The position numbers were made by a program, and so were the translations under genes. A stretch of DNA of 64,000 bases, from the NCBI RefSeq assembly GCF_001652915.1, contig NZ_BBQI01000001.1, positions 1-64,000 of the forward strand. The letters run 5' to 3'. Below are positions 20,953-30,101 of the stretch, one piece after another (position 1 is the first letter of the stretch; every line of letters begins with the position of its first letter). The DNA comes from Cupriavidus sp. D384 (GTDB taxonomy: Bacteria; Pseudomonadota; Gammaproteobacteria; Burkholderiales; Burkholderiaceae). The notes beneath the pieces were generated by a model that saw nothing but the letters and a program-made list of their open reading frames with translations, was not told the origin of the DNA and did no database searches.

Positions 20953-21801
20953 ATGACATTCGAACCTGCTGAAACCCTGCGCGACCCGTTCGTGCTGTAC
21001 GGCGAATCCTTCGATTCGCGCCTGTTGCTGGGCACCGCGCGCTATCCGTCGCCGGCCACGCTGCAGGCGGCCGTGGAGGCCTCGCGCCCGGCCATGATCA
21101 CCGTGGCGCTGCGCCGCCAGACCGCCGTGGGCCAGGGCGACGGCCAGACGCTGGGCGGCGACACCTTCTGGCAGATGCTGCGCACGCTGGGCGTGCCGGT
21201 GCTGCCCAATACCGCCGGCTGCTTCACCGCGCAGGAAGTCATCACCACGGCGATGATGGCGCGCGAGGTCTTCGAGACCGACTGGATCAAGCTGGAACTG
21301 ATCGGCGACGACTACACGCTGCAGCCCGATACGCTGAACCTGCCCGCCGTGGCGGAGACGCTGATCAAGGAAGGCTTCAAGGTGCTGCCGTACTGCACCG
21401 AGGATCTGGTGCTGTGCCGCCGCCTGCTTGACGTGGGCTGCCAGGCGCTGATGCCCTGGGCGGCACCGATCGGCACCGGCCGTGGCGCGGTAAATCCGCA
21501 CGCCATGCGCACGCTGCGCGACCGCCTGCCCGACACGCCGCTGATCGTCGATGCCGGACTGGGCCTGCCGTCGCATGCGGCGCAGGTGCTGGAATGGGGC
21601 TACGACGGCGTGCTGCTGAACACCGCCGTGGCCCAGGCCGCGTATCCGGTGAACATGGCGCGCGCGTTTGCGCTGGCCGTGGACGCCGGCCGTACCGCGT
21701 ACCTGGCCGGCCCGATGCCTGAGCGCGAAGTGGCGCAGGCCAGCACGCCGGTGGTGGGCATGCCGTTCTGGCACGCCGAAGGCGCGGAGGATCGCGCATG
21801 A
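20953..21801 (+). CDS. thiG: thiazole synthase
   Basis: ThiG builds the thiazole phosphate from DXP, dehydroglycine and ThiS-thiocarboxylate. The 282-residue protein has the LLGTARYPS start region, the Schiff-base lysine region DWIKLELIGDD and the phosphate-binding VDAGLGLPSHAAQVLEWGYDGVLLNTAVAQA. Its stop codon overlaps the thiE start (ATGA), so the two are translationally coupled. Confidence 0.97.
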   Translation: MTFEPAETLRDPFVLYGESFDSRLLLGTARYPSPATLQAAVEASRPAMITVALRRQTAVGQGDGQTLGGDTFWQMLRTLGVPVLPNTAGCFTAQEVITTAMMAREVFETDWIKLELIGDDYTLQPDTLNLPAVAETLIKEGFKVLPYCTEDLVLCRRLLDVGCQALMPWAAPIGTGRGAVNPHAMRTLRDRLPDTPLIVDAGLGLPSHAAQVLEWGYDGVLLNTAVAQAAYPVNMARAFALAVDAGRTAYLAGPMPEREVAQASTPVVGMPFWHAEGAEDRA

Positions 21802-22928
21802 CGCGCCAGGGAGTTGCCGCGGCCATCGACGCCGCACTGTTCGAAGACCTGATGCGGCGCTTTGCCGCGATGTTTGGCCGCGACGAGACGCCGTGGCAGG
21901 TATGGCCGCTGGCGAACGCCCCGGCCACGCTGGGCCGGCACGACGTGGTGCTGTCGGATGGCGAGGCCGCCGCCGACGTCATCGATCGCGTGGCGGCAGC
22001 CAATGCCGTGCTGATCGTGTCGGAGCGCGAAGGCGGCCGCTGGGTCGACACCGTGCGCTCGCCGATGGGCACCTGGGTGCTCGATTCGCAGGCCGACGAC
22101 GAATCCGCGCACTCGCCCGGCTTCGTGGCGGTGCTGGCGGCGGCCCTGTCGCTGCATTTCCCCGCGCACGACGCGCTGTGCATCGCCCGCGCCTGGGTGC
22201 CGGGCAGCACCGGCTGGCCCGGCGATTTCGCGCGCTTTCCGCGCGTGCGCCATGCCGCGCTGGTCTCGCCTGATCATCCGGCGCCGGCCTTCGCGCCGTG
22301 CCCGCCCGATCTGGGGCTGTATGCGGTCATGCCCAGCGCCGACTGGATCGAGCAACTGGTGCCACTGCAGGTGCCAACCGTGCAGCTGCGCTTCAAGTCC
22401 GACGATGCCGCCGAGGTGAAGGCCGAAGTGGTGCGGGCGGCCAATGCGGCCAAGGGCTCGAAGTCGCGCCTGTTCATCAACGACCACTGGCGCGTGGCGG
22501 TCGACCATCACGCGGCTTGTGGCGGCGATAGCGGTATCTATGGCATCCACCTGGGTCAGGAAGACCTGGACGAAGCCGACCTCGACGCCATCCGCGCATC
22601 GGGCCTGCGCCTGGGCGTGTCCACGCACGGCTACGCTGAAATGCTGCGCGTGGCGGCGATCCGGCCGAGTTACCTGGCGCTGGGCGCGATTTTCCCGACC
22701 ACGACCAAGATCATGCCGACCCAGCCGCAGGGCATGGGCCGCTTCCAGTCGTATGTGACGCTGATGAAGCCGGTGATTCCGTCGCTGGTAGGCATCGGCG
22801 GTGTAAACGCCGGCAATATGCGCGAAGTGCTCGATGTCGGCGTGGGCAGCGCAGCCGTGGTGCGGGCCATTACCGAGGCTGGCGACGTGCCAGCGGCGGT
22901 GGCGGGCCTCAACGCGCTGTTTGCCTGA
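21798..22928 (+). CDS. thiE: thiamine-phosphate synthase with ThiD-like N-terminal extension
   Basis: ThiE couples HMP-PP and thiazole phosphate. The catalytic TIM barrel occupies about residues 172-376 (PTVQLRFK, SRLFINDHW, GIHLGQEDL, ALGAIFPTTTK, GIGGVNAGN). It is preceded by about 170 extra residues. The part around 68-135 (AVLIVSEREGG..., FVAVLAAALSLHFPAHDALCIARAWV) resembles the end of ThiD kinases, where [24 protein letters not shown] is typical, but the GTGC anion hole has been lost. I read it as a decayed ThiD domain. A complete thiD lies at 24189-25019. The gene ends the riboswitch operon. Confidence 0.92.
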   Translation: MTRQGVAAAIDAALFEDLMRRFAAMFGRDETPWQVWPLANAPATLGRHDVVLSDGEAAADVIDRVAAANAVLIVSEREGGRWVDTVRSPMGTWVLDSQADDESAHSPGFVAVLAAALSLHFPAHDALCIARAWVPGSTGWPGDFARFPRVRHAALVSPDHPAPAFAPCPPDLGLYAVMPSADWIEQLVPLQVPTVQLRFKSDDAAEVKAEVVRAANAAKGSKSRLFINDHWRVAVDHHAACGGDSGIYGIHLGQEDLDEADLDAIRASGLRLGVSTHGYAEMLRVAAIRPSYLALGAIFPTTTKIMPTQPQGMGRFQSYVTLMKPVIPSLVGIGGVNAGNMREVLDVGVGSAAVVRAITEAGDVPAAVAGLNALFA

Positions 22929-22948
22929 CCGTCTCCGGTTGCACGGCC

Positions 22949-23120
22949 CGCCCTCTCCCCCGCCCCTCTCCCGCCAGCGGGAGAGGGGAGAACACCCAGG
23001 GCACCGCCAAGGCTGCTGGTTTGCTTTTCTCTCCCTCCATCGGGAGAGAGGAGAACACCCAGGGCTGGTTTGCTCCCCTCTCCCGCCATGCGGGAGAGGG
23101 GCCGGGGGAGAGGGCCGGGC
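22949..23120. repeat. composite cluster of GAGAGGGG palindromes
   Basis: Three palindromic units lie head to tail: 22963-22988 and 23075-23101 have perfect 12-bp arms (cccctctcccgc/gcgggagagggg), and 23028-23049 is a variant (tctctccc/gggagaga). The 15-mer gagaacacccagggc occurs twice as a direct repeat. Outer ccctctccccc/gggggagaggg arms enclose the whole. It fills most of the 331-bp gap between thiE and the thioesterase; I see no gene in the gap. Confidence 0.85.
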
Positions 23121-23259
23121 GTCTCAAACGCTCACAGTTTGGGCGCTGACCGGCCACCCTGGCTGGCCGTATCCCGCCAATCCGCATATCCTCTCCATCC
23201 AGTCACCAATGGATAGAGGTTCCGCACTACGGAACGGAACCCGCAGAGAGGAAACAGCA

Positions 23260-23694
23260 GTGAACGAGATCATCCCCGCCGCCCCGGGCACCCCCGACAA
23301 GCCCTATTTCGGTATCGAGATTCCGCTGATGCGCCTGCTGGGCCTGCAGCCGGTGCATATGGAGGAGGGGCTATGCCGTACGCGCCTGCCGGCCAGCCCG
23401 AATGTGGTGAACAGCCGTGGTGACGTGCATGGCGGCACCCTGATGGCCGTGCTCGACTTCACCCTGAGCGGTGCGGCGCGCTCGCATGCCCCGCTGGATG
23501 TGGGCGTGATCACGATCGACATGTCCACGCATTTCCTGGCCGCCGCGCGCGGCGAGCTGACGTTCGAGTCGCGCGTCCTGCGCCGGGGCGCCAAGATTGC
23601 CTTCTGCGAAGGCGAGGCCCGCGACGCGTCGGGCACCGTCTGCTGCGTGGCCCGCGCGTCGTTCAAGCTGGTGCAGCTGGCCGGCGGGAACTAG
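23260..23694 (+). CDS. PaaI-family hotdog thioesterase
   Basis: This is a 144-residue hotdog-fold protein, predicted to hydrolyse acyl-CoA or aryl-CoA thioesters. The core motif VNSRGDVHGGTLMAVLDFTLSGAA carries the usual His-Gly-Gly and the catalytic Asp. The start is a GTG at 23260 with AGAGAGGAA upstream. It is not part of the thiamine operon by function; the palindrome cluster separates it from thiE. Substrate unknown. Confidence 0.85.
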   Translation: MNEIIPAAPGTPDKPYFGIEIPLMRLLGLQPVHMEEGLCRTRLPASPNVVNSRGDVHGGTLMAVLDFTLSGAARSHAPLDVGVITIDMSTHFLAAARGELTFESRVLRRGAKIAFCEGEARDASGTVCCVARASFKLVQLAGGN

Positions 23695-23705
23695 GCCGGC
23701 GGGAA

Positions 23706-24170
23706 TCAAGCTGCCGGATCGTCCGCAGGGTCCGCCGGGCCTTGGGTCGGACGATAGACTGCCTCGAACCTTGCGCGCTCGGTGATGCCATGGTCGCCGG
23801 GCGCGTATTGCATCAGCCAGTCGCCGGGCTTGCCGGTCAGCACATCGCCACCGGCCGAGCGTTCGATCGCAAACGAGGCCGGCATCTCCTTGACCAGTAC
23901 CGGCACCGGCTTGTTGCGATACGGGCCGGCTTCGCCGTGCGTGCCCGGCCCCACGGCCACGTATCGCGCATCGAAACGCTCGCGCGACACCACCCAGCGG
24001 TCGCCGGTGGCGCCGGTCACGATGGCATCGGCACGCAGGTAGCGGTTCGGCCCTTCGCGGCTGATCAGTTCGCCAGGCTCGGCGGCAAACGCCACCTGCA
24101 CGGTTTCGTCCTTCACGTACCAGCGCGCGGCGGGATCGTCGCGCAGGTCGATGTCTTGCAGGGTTTCCAT
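23706..24170 (-). CDS. PGDYG-domain protein
   Basis: This 154-residue protein of unknown function has the small C-terminal motif GKPGDWLMQYAPGDHGIT, which matches the PGDYG domain found in short Burkholderiales proteins. It has no signal peptide or membrane segment. It is 18 bp downstream of thiD on the same strand and is probably cotranscribed with it. Confidence 0.75.
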   Translation of the reverse strand: METLQDIDLRDDPAARWYVKDETVQVAFAAEPGELISREGPNRYLRADAIVTGATGDRWVVSRERFDARYVAVGPGTHGEAGPYRNKPVPVLVKEMPASFAIERSAGGDVLTGKPGDWLMQYAPGDHGITERARFEAVYRPTQGPADPADDPAA

Positions 24171-24188
24171 GTCGAATCCGATTCCGGG

Positions 24189-25019
24189 TCAGCCCAGCTG
24201 GCGCGGGGCAAAGCTGTGGTTGAGCGGGCCATTGCCGGCCCCCAGGCGCAGTTGCGCCCCCGCCGCGATGGCCCGGGCCACGTAGTCCAGCGCGGTGCCC
24301 ACGGCATCGGGCAGGGCGTCGCCGCGCGCCAGTTGCGACGCGATGGCCGCCGCCAGCGTGCAGCCGGTGCCATGCAGGTTGGGGGTATCGATGCGCGGAT
24401 GCGTGTAGACGCGCGTGGTGCCATCGGCCAGCATCAGCAGGTCGTCCAGGCCGGTGGCGCCGGGGCCGTCGTCTTCCAGGTGGCCGCCCTTGAGCAGCAC
24501 GGCCTGGCAGCCCATGGCAAGCAGGTCGGCCGCGGCGGACTCCATCTCGGCCCGGCGCGCGATGCGGCGCCCGAGCAGGTACGAGGCTTCCGGCAGGTTC
24601 GGGGTGACCAGCATGGCGCGCGGAAACAGCAGCTTCACCATGGCCTGGCTGGTGGCGTCGTCGGACAGCGTGGCGCCAGAGGTGGAGATCATGACCGGGT
24701 CGACCACCAGCTTGCGGATGCCGTGCCGGTCCACCGCGCCGGCCACGGCCTCGACGATGGCCGCCGTGCCGAGCATGCCGGTCTTGGCGGCATCCACGCC
24801 GATGTCGCTGGCGACGGCGTCGATCTGCGCGGCCACCATGTCGGCCGGAATGGCGTGCACGCCGGTGACGCCCAGCGTGTTCTGGGCCGTGATGGCGGTG
24901 ATCGCGCTCATGCCGAAGCAGCCGAGCGCGGCAAATGTCTTCAGGTCCGCCTGGATGCCGGCGCCGCCGCCGGAGTCGGAACCGGCGATGGTCAGGGTGC
25001 GAGGTGGCGTGGGGAGCAT
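24189..25019 (-). CDS. thiD: hydroxymethylpyrimidine/phosphomethylpyrimidine kinase
   Basis: ThiD phosphorylates HMP and HMP-P to HMP-PP, the substrate of ThiE. The 276-residue ribokinase-fold protein has the N-terminal [20 protein letters not shown], the central [11 protein letters not shown] and the C-terminal [15 protein letters not shown] with the anion hole intact. I start at 25019 ([15 protein letters not shown]). It is outside the TPP-riboswitch operon and divergent from ahcY, so its control may differ from thiC-thiE. Confidence 0.95.
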   Translation of the reverse strand: MLPTPPRTLTIAGSDSGGGAGIQADLKTFAALGCFGMSAITAITAQNTLGVTGVHAIPADMVAAQIDAVASDIGVDAAKTGMLGTAAIVEAVAGAVDRHGIRKLVVDPVMISTSGATLSDDATSQAMVKLLFPRAMLVTPNLPEASYLLGRRIARRAEMESAAADLLAMGCQAVLLKGGHLEDDGPGATGLDDLLMLADGTTRVYTHPRIDTPNLHGTGCTLAAAIASQLARGDALPDAVGTALDYVARAIAAGAQLRLGAGNGPLNHSFAPRQLG

Positions 25020-25123
25020 GTGCAAGGCAGGAACGGGACGGGAACAGTCGGAAACAAAAAAGCGGGAAAAATTCTGGTATTTCTGCCCGCTCGGCGCGGA
25101 CAGGCACGCTACAATACCGCCAC

Positions 25124-25187
25124 TCCGAGGAGCGTTGCAACGGATGCCCTGCCATCCGCCAGGCTCGGAATGTCTCAACGGCGCTCG
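25124..25187 (+). promoter_or_regulatory. SAH riboswitch
   Basis: The motif CCGAGGAGCGUUGCAACGG...CCAGGCUCGG...CAACGGCGCUC matches the known Ralstonia S-adenosylhomocysteine aptamer almost base for base. P1 pairs TCCGAG (25124-25129) with CTCGGA (25164-25169), P2 pairs cggatg with catccg (25141-25146, 25153-25158), and the pseudoknot pairs GAGCG (about 25130-25134) with CGCTC (25182-25186). A TACAAT -10 at 25110-25115 places the start of transcription right before it. About 150 nt separate it from ahcY. Confidence 0.95.
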
Positions 25188-25336
25188 CTGTTCCGTGGTT
25201 CGCACGGGGCGCGAGTCGACCTGTCTGCCCGTCATGGCCTCACTGGAGGCAATCCGTGACGCGGCCCGGGCCCCAAAGTCATGGGCCTGAACCGTCTCCC
25301 GTCCCGCGTATGCGCCACTCTTACATCGGAGTGAAC

Positions 25337-26755
<1,419 letters not shown>

Positions 26756-26784
26756 TCGGCCCGGTTTTCTCCCCGCGTCTTTCT

Positions 26785-26825
26785 CCCCTCTCCCGCCTGG
26801 CGGGAAGGGGGCCGGGGAGAGGGCG
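26785..26825. repeat. dispersed palindrome, GAGAGGGG type
   Basis: This is an imperfect copy, cccctctcccgcc-tgg-cgggaaggggg, followed by ccggggagaggg. It lies inside the ahcY operon between ahcY and the small membrane protein gene, so it is transcribed. Confidence 0.8.
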
Positions 26826-26895
26826 TTGAGCCAACTGCGCGGCGGGCTTCGCCAGGTCGCACAGTTCCGATGTCATCCCATATCAAGGAGTCCCG

Positions 26896-27243
26896 ATGAG
26901 ACTGTTGGCCGTCTGGATCATCAACGCCGCTTCGCTGTTCCTGGTGAGCTACCTGATCAGCGGTATCGAACTGCGCGGGTTTGGCGCGGCGATGGTTGCC
27001 GCACTGGTGCTGGGTCTGGTCAATACGCTGATCAGGCCGATCCTGGTCATCCTGACCCTGCCGGTGACGCTGGTGACGCTGGGGCTGTTCATCTTCGTCA
27101 TCAACGCGCTGCTGTTCCTGTTTGTCGGCAACCTGCTGCAGGGGTTTGTCGTGGCAGGGTTTGGCTCCGCGCTGCTTGGCTCGATTCTCTATAGCGTGAT
27201 CTCGACGATTCTCGCCAGCGTACTGCTTGGCGGCCGGGACTAA
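26896..27243 (+). CDS. phage-holin-type (DUF360/PF04020) membrane protein
   Basis: This 115-residue, very hydrophobic protein has three or four predicted membrane segments (about 3-25, 30-52, 56-80, 85-110). The pattern fits the widespread 'phage holin family' small inner-membrane proteins, which are chromosomal and not linked to phage here. It sits between ahcY and metF, the order commonly seen behind betaproteobacterial SAH riboswitches. Function unknown. Confidence 0.88.
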   Translation: MRLLAVWIINAASLFLVSYLISGIELRGFGAAMVAALVLGLVNTLIRPILVILTLPVTLVTLGLFIFVINALLFLFVGNLLQGFVVAGFGSALLGSILYSVISTILASVLLGGRD

Positions 27244-27289
27244 GCGCGACTGAAATTTTTCGGGGCGCCGCGCGTGCGGCGTGCCAACC

Positions 27290-28120
27290 ATGACTGATCG
27301 CTACTACAGCTTCGAATTCTTCCCGCCCAAGACGGCGGAGGGCGCCGAGAAACTGCGCAACACGCGCGCCCAGCTGGCTCCGCTGCAGCCGAAGTACATC
27401 TCGGTAACGTTCGGCGCCGGCGGCACCACGCAGCAGGGCACGCTCGACGCCGTGCTGGAAATCCAGCGCGAGGGCATCGAGGCGGCGCCGCACCTGTCGT
27501 GCGTGGGATCGTCGCGCGAGAGCATCCGCGACATCCTCAAGACCTACCGCGACGGCGGCATCCGCCATATCGTGGCGCTGCGCGGCGACATGCCTTCGGG
27601 CATGGGCGAGATCGGCGAATTCCGCTACGCCAACGAGCTGGTGGAGTTCATCCGCGCCGAGACGGGCGACTGGTTCAACATCGAGGTGGCCGCCTATCCC
27701 GAGTACCACCCGCAGGCCCGCTCGCCGCGCCACGACCTGGACAACTTCGTGCGCAAGGTGAAGGCTGGCGCCAATTCGGCCATCACGCAGTATTTCTTCA
27801 ACGCCGACGCCTACTTCCGCTTTGTCGACGACGTGCGCGCGATGGGCGTGGAAGTGCCGATCGTGCCGGGCATCATGCCGATCACCAACTACTCGCAGCT
27901 GATGCGCTTTTCCGAGATGTGCGGCGCCGAAGTGCCGCGCTGGGTGGCAAAGCGGCTCGAATCGTTTGGCGACGACAAGGAGTCGATCCGCGCGTTCGGC
28001 CTGGACGTGGTGACGGCGCTGTGCGAGCGCCTGCTGGCATCGGACGTGCCCGGCCTGCACTTCTACACGCTGAATACGGCTGGCGCCACCAAGGCCATCT
28101 GGCAACGGCTGAAGCTCTGA
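27290..28120 (+). CDS. metF: 5,10-methylenetetrahydrofolate reductase
   Basis: MetF makes 5-methyl-THF for homocysteine methylation. The 276-residue FAD protein begins YYSFEFFPPKT, with the catalytic Glu in that motif, and includes SVTFGAGG and the AYPEYHP region. I choose the ATG at 27290 over an in-frame GTG at 27281. As the last methyl-cycle gene of the SAH-controlled unit, it would rise with ahcY when SAH accumulates. Confidence 0.96.
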   Translation: MTDRYYSFEFFPPKTAEGAEKLRNTRAQLAPLQPKYISVTFGAGGTTQQGTLDAVLEIQREGIEAAPHLSCVGSSRESIRDILKTYRDGGIRHIVALRGDMPSGMGEIGEFRYANELVEFIRAETGDWFNIEVAAYPEYHPQARSPRHDLDNFVRKVKAGANSAITQYFFNADAYFRFVDDVRAMGVEVPIVPGIMPITNYSQLMRFSEMCGAEVPRWVAKRLESFGDDKESIRAFGLDVVTALCERLLASDVPGLHFYTLNTAGATKAIWQRLKL

Positions 28121-28124
28121 GCGC

Positions 28125-28487
28125 ATGCCCGCCGCGCGCCGCCCGGACCCGTTCATCGAGCATCTGCTGGAGCTGATGGCACCGCTGGCGGCCAGCATCG
28201 GGCCGGTCACGGCCAGGCGGATGTTTGGCGGGCACGGCCTGTTCTACGACGGGCTGATGTTTGCGCTGGTCAGCGGCGGCCAGTGCTACCTGAAGGCGGA
28301 CGATGCCACGCTGGCCCGGTTCGAAGCCGAGGGCAGCGAGCCGTTCCGCTATCAGTCGGCCCGGCGCGAAGTGACGATGCGTCACTACCTGAGCCTGCCG
28401 GCAGCGTGCCTGGAGTCGCCAGCGGCCATGACGCCGTGGGCGCGCATGGCGGTGGAGGCGGCGCTGCGGCTTGGGAATGCCCGGTAG
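28125..28487 (+). CDS. TfoX/Sxy N-terminal-domain protein
   Basis: This 120-residue protein has the TfoX_N core RRMFGGHGLFYDGLMFALVSGGQCYLKADD. It starts 4 bp after metF and may be cotranscribed. It lacks the C-terminal half of Sxy/TfoX competence regulators, so a role in competence is not implied. Confidence 0.85.
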   Translation: MPAARRPDPFIEHLLELMAPLAASIGPVTARRMFGGHGLFYDGLMFALVSGGQCYLKADDATLARFEAEGSEPFRYQSARREVTMRHYLSLPAACLESPAAMTPWARMAVEAALRLGNAR

Positions 28488-28553
28488 GCAGACCGGCATG
28501 GCCGTGTCGCCAGCGATCGGCAGCCCCCGGGCGATGGTGGCATACTCGCCGCC

Positions 28554-29324
28554 ATGGTCACCGCCACTTTCCGTTTCTACGAGGAACTGAACGACTTTCT
28601 GGCGCCATCGCAGCGCCGCCGGGACCTGTCGTGCCCCTGTGCGCGCGCCGCCACGGTCAAGCACATGATCGAGGCGCTGGGCGTGCCGCATACCGAGGTG
28701 GAGCTGATTCTGGTGAATGGCGAATCGGCGCCGTTCGAGCGCCTCGTCGAAGACGGCGACCGCGTAGCCGTCTATCCAAAATTCGAATCGCTCGATGTCA
28801 CGCCGTTGCTGCGCGTGCGCGAGCATCCGCTGCGCAGCATTCGTTTCATCGCCGATGCCCATCTGGGCGGCCTGGCGCACCTGCTGCGCATGAGCGGCTT
28901 CGACACCCTCTACGACAACCACTTCGAAGACAGCGAGATTGCCCGCATCGCGGCCGATGAGCAGCGCATCGTGCTGACGCGCGACCGCGAACTGCTCAAG
29001 CGCCGCGAGATCACGCACGGCTGCTACGTGCGGGCGATCAAGTCGACGCCACAGGCGCAGGAGATCTTCGCGCGGCTTGACCTGGCGCGCAGCGCCCGGC
29101 CGTTCTCGCTATGCCTGACCTGCAACGTGCCGCTGCAGCGGATCGACAAGCCCGACGCACAGGGCCGCGTGCCGGACGGCGTTTTCGAGCGCCATGACCG
29201 CTTTGTCACGTGCCCGCAATGCCGCAGGGTGTTCTGGGAAGGCTCGCACTGGAGACGGATGCGCGAACTGGTGGATGGGCTGACCCGCGACCCGGTGCCA
29301 GCCCCGGACGCCGCGCCAGGCTGA
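28554..29324 (+). CDS. Mut7-C RNase domain protein with ubiquitin-like N-terminus
   Basis: The 256-residue protein has two parts. Residues 1-80 look like a ThiS/MoaD-type beta-grasp domain (VNGESAPFERLVEDGDRVAVYP) without a terminal Gly-Gly. Residues about 85-240 are a PIN-like Mut7-C nuclease domain with acidic residues in FIADAHLGGLAHLLR and LTRDRELLKRR. It ends in a zinc-ribbon pair (CLTC...CPQC). The architecture is known from many bacteria as Ub-Mut7-C. Its target RNA is unknown. Confidence 0.88.
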   Translation: MVTATFRFYEELNDFLAPSQRRRDLSCPCARAATVKHMIEALGVPHTEVELILVNGESAPFERLVEDGDRVAVYPKFESLDVTPLLRVREHPLRSIRFIADAHLGGLAHLLRMSGFDTLYDNHFEDSEIARIAADEQRIVLTRDRELLKRREITHGCYVRAIKSTPQAQEIFARLDLARSARPFSLCLTCNVPLQRIDKPDAQGRVPDGVFERHDRFVTCPQCRRVFWEGSHWRRMRELVDGLTRDPVPAPDAAPG

Positions 29325-29355
29325 CCGCCAGGCGACGACCAGGTGGCCGCGCGAG

Positions 29356-30000
29356 CTACCGCACCCCCGCTTCGGTGACCAGCCAGTCCATCGGCAGGTC
29401 GTGCGCCTGCGCCACGAGTGGAATCTCGCAGGCGCCGAAGCCGATGCCAATGGCGATGGGGGTGGCGCCCAGGCCGGCCAGGGCCGCCAGTGTGCGGTCG
29501 TAGAAGCCGCCGCCGTAGCCGAGGCGGAACTTGTTGGCGCTGAAACCGACACAGGGAATGAGCAGCGCGTCGGGCGTCACGGCTTCGGTGCCATCGGGTA
29601 CCGGAATGCCGTAGTGGCCGGCGCGCATCATCGTGTCAGGGGTCCAGAGATGGAAATCGAGCGGCGTGCCCGGGGCCGAGACCACGGGCAGGGCGGCCAC
29701 GCGGCCGGGCATCGCGCCCAGCCAGCGGGCCACCGTGCCGCGCGCGTCGAATTCCTGCTGGATCGGCCAGTAAAACCCCAGTTTCCGTATGCCCAGGCGT
29801 TCCAGCAGAGGCCCCAGCGCATGGTCGATGGCGGCATCGGACGCGGCGCGACCGGGCAGCGCGGCACGCCGCGCCAGCAGGTCGCGGCGCAGGGCGCGGC
29901 GGTCATCGGCAGGGTCTGCGGGCAGGTCGGCAGGCTGGTCCGTGCCAGCGTGGAATTGACGGGCGTCAGGCCCGTTGTCCGGGGCTTGGGATGGGGGCAT
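29356..30000 (-). CDS. 5-formyltetrahydrofolate cyclo-ligase
   Basis: MTHFS-family enzyme: ATP-dependent conversion of 5-formyl-THF to methenyl-THF. The 214-residue protein has an unconserved N-terminal stretch (about 1-35), the ATP-binding RRDLLARRAAL, the pocket GFYWPIQQEFD and the C-terminal LGYGGGFYDRTLA motif. I use the ATG at 30000; a TTG three codons upstream is less likely. No 6S RNA, often linked to this gene in enterobacteria, is seen next to it. Confidence 0.92.
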   Translation of the reverse strand: MPPSQAPDNGPDARQFHAGTDQPADLPADPADDRRALRRDLLARRAALPGRAASDAAIDHALGPLLERLGIRKLGFYWPIQQEFDARGTVARWLGAMPGRVAALPVVSAPGTPLDFHLWTPDTMMRAGHYGIPVPDGTEAVTPDALLIPCVGFSANKFRLGYGGGFYDRTLAALAGLGATPIAIGIGFGACEIPLVAQAHDLPMDWLVTEAGVR

Positions 30001-30101
30001 GGCGTGCAATAATGACCGCGATCAGACAATCAGAGACAAATGAAGGATGCGTGCCTGTCTTCGTGAATGGGCACGTGCCACCACATAAGGGATAGCCAAG
30101 A

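Noticed and set aside
22949..23120. Repeat cluster as a CRISPR array
   Set aside because: Units are palindromes of unequal spacing with no uniform spacers, and no cas genes exist in the window.
26896..27243. The 'phage holin family' gene as evidence of prophage
   Set aside because: This membrane family is widespread on bacterial chromosomes and is the usual neighbour of ahcY-metF; there are no phage genes near it.
29325..30101. 6S RNA next to the 5-formyl-THF cyclo-ligase gene
   Set aside because: The gaps on both sides (31 and 101 bp) are too short and show no long rod-like fold.
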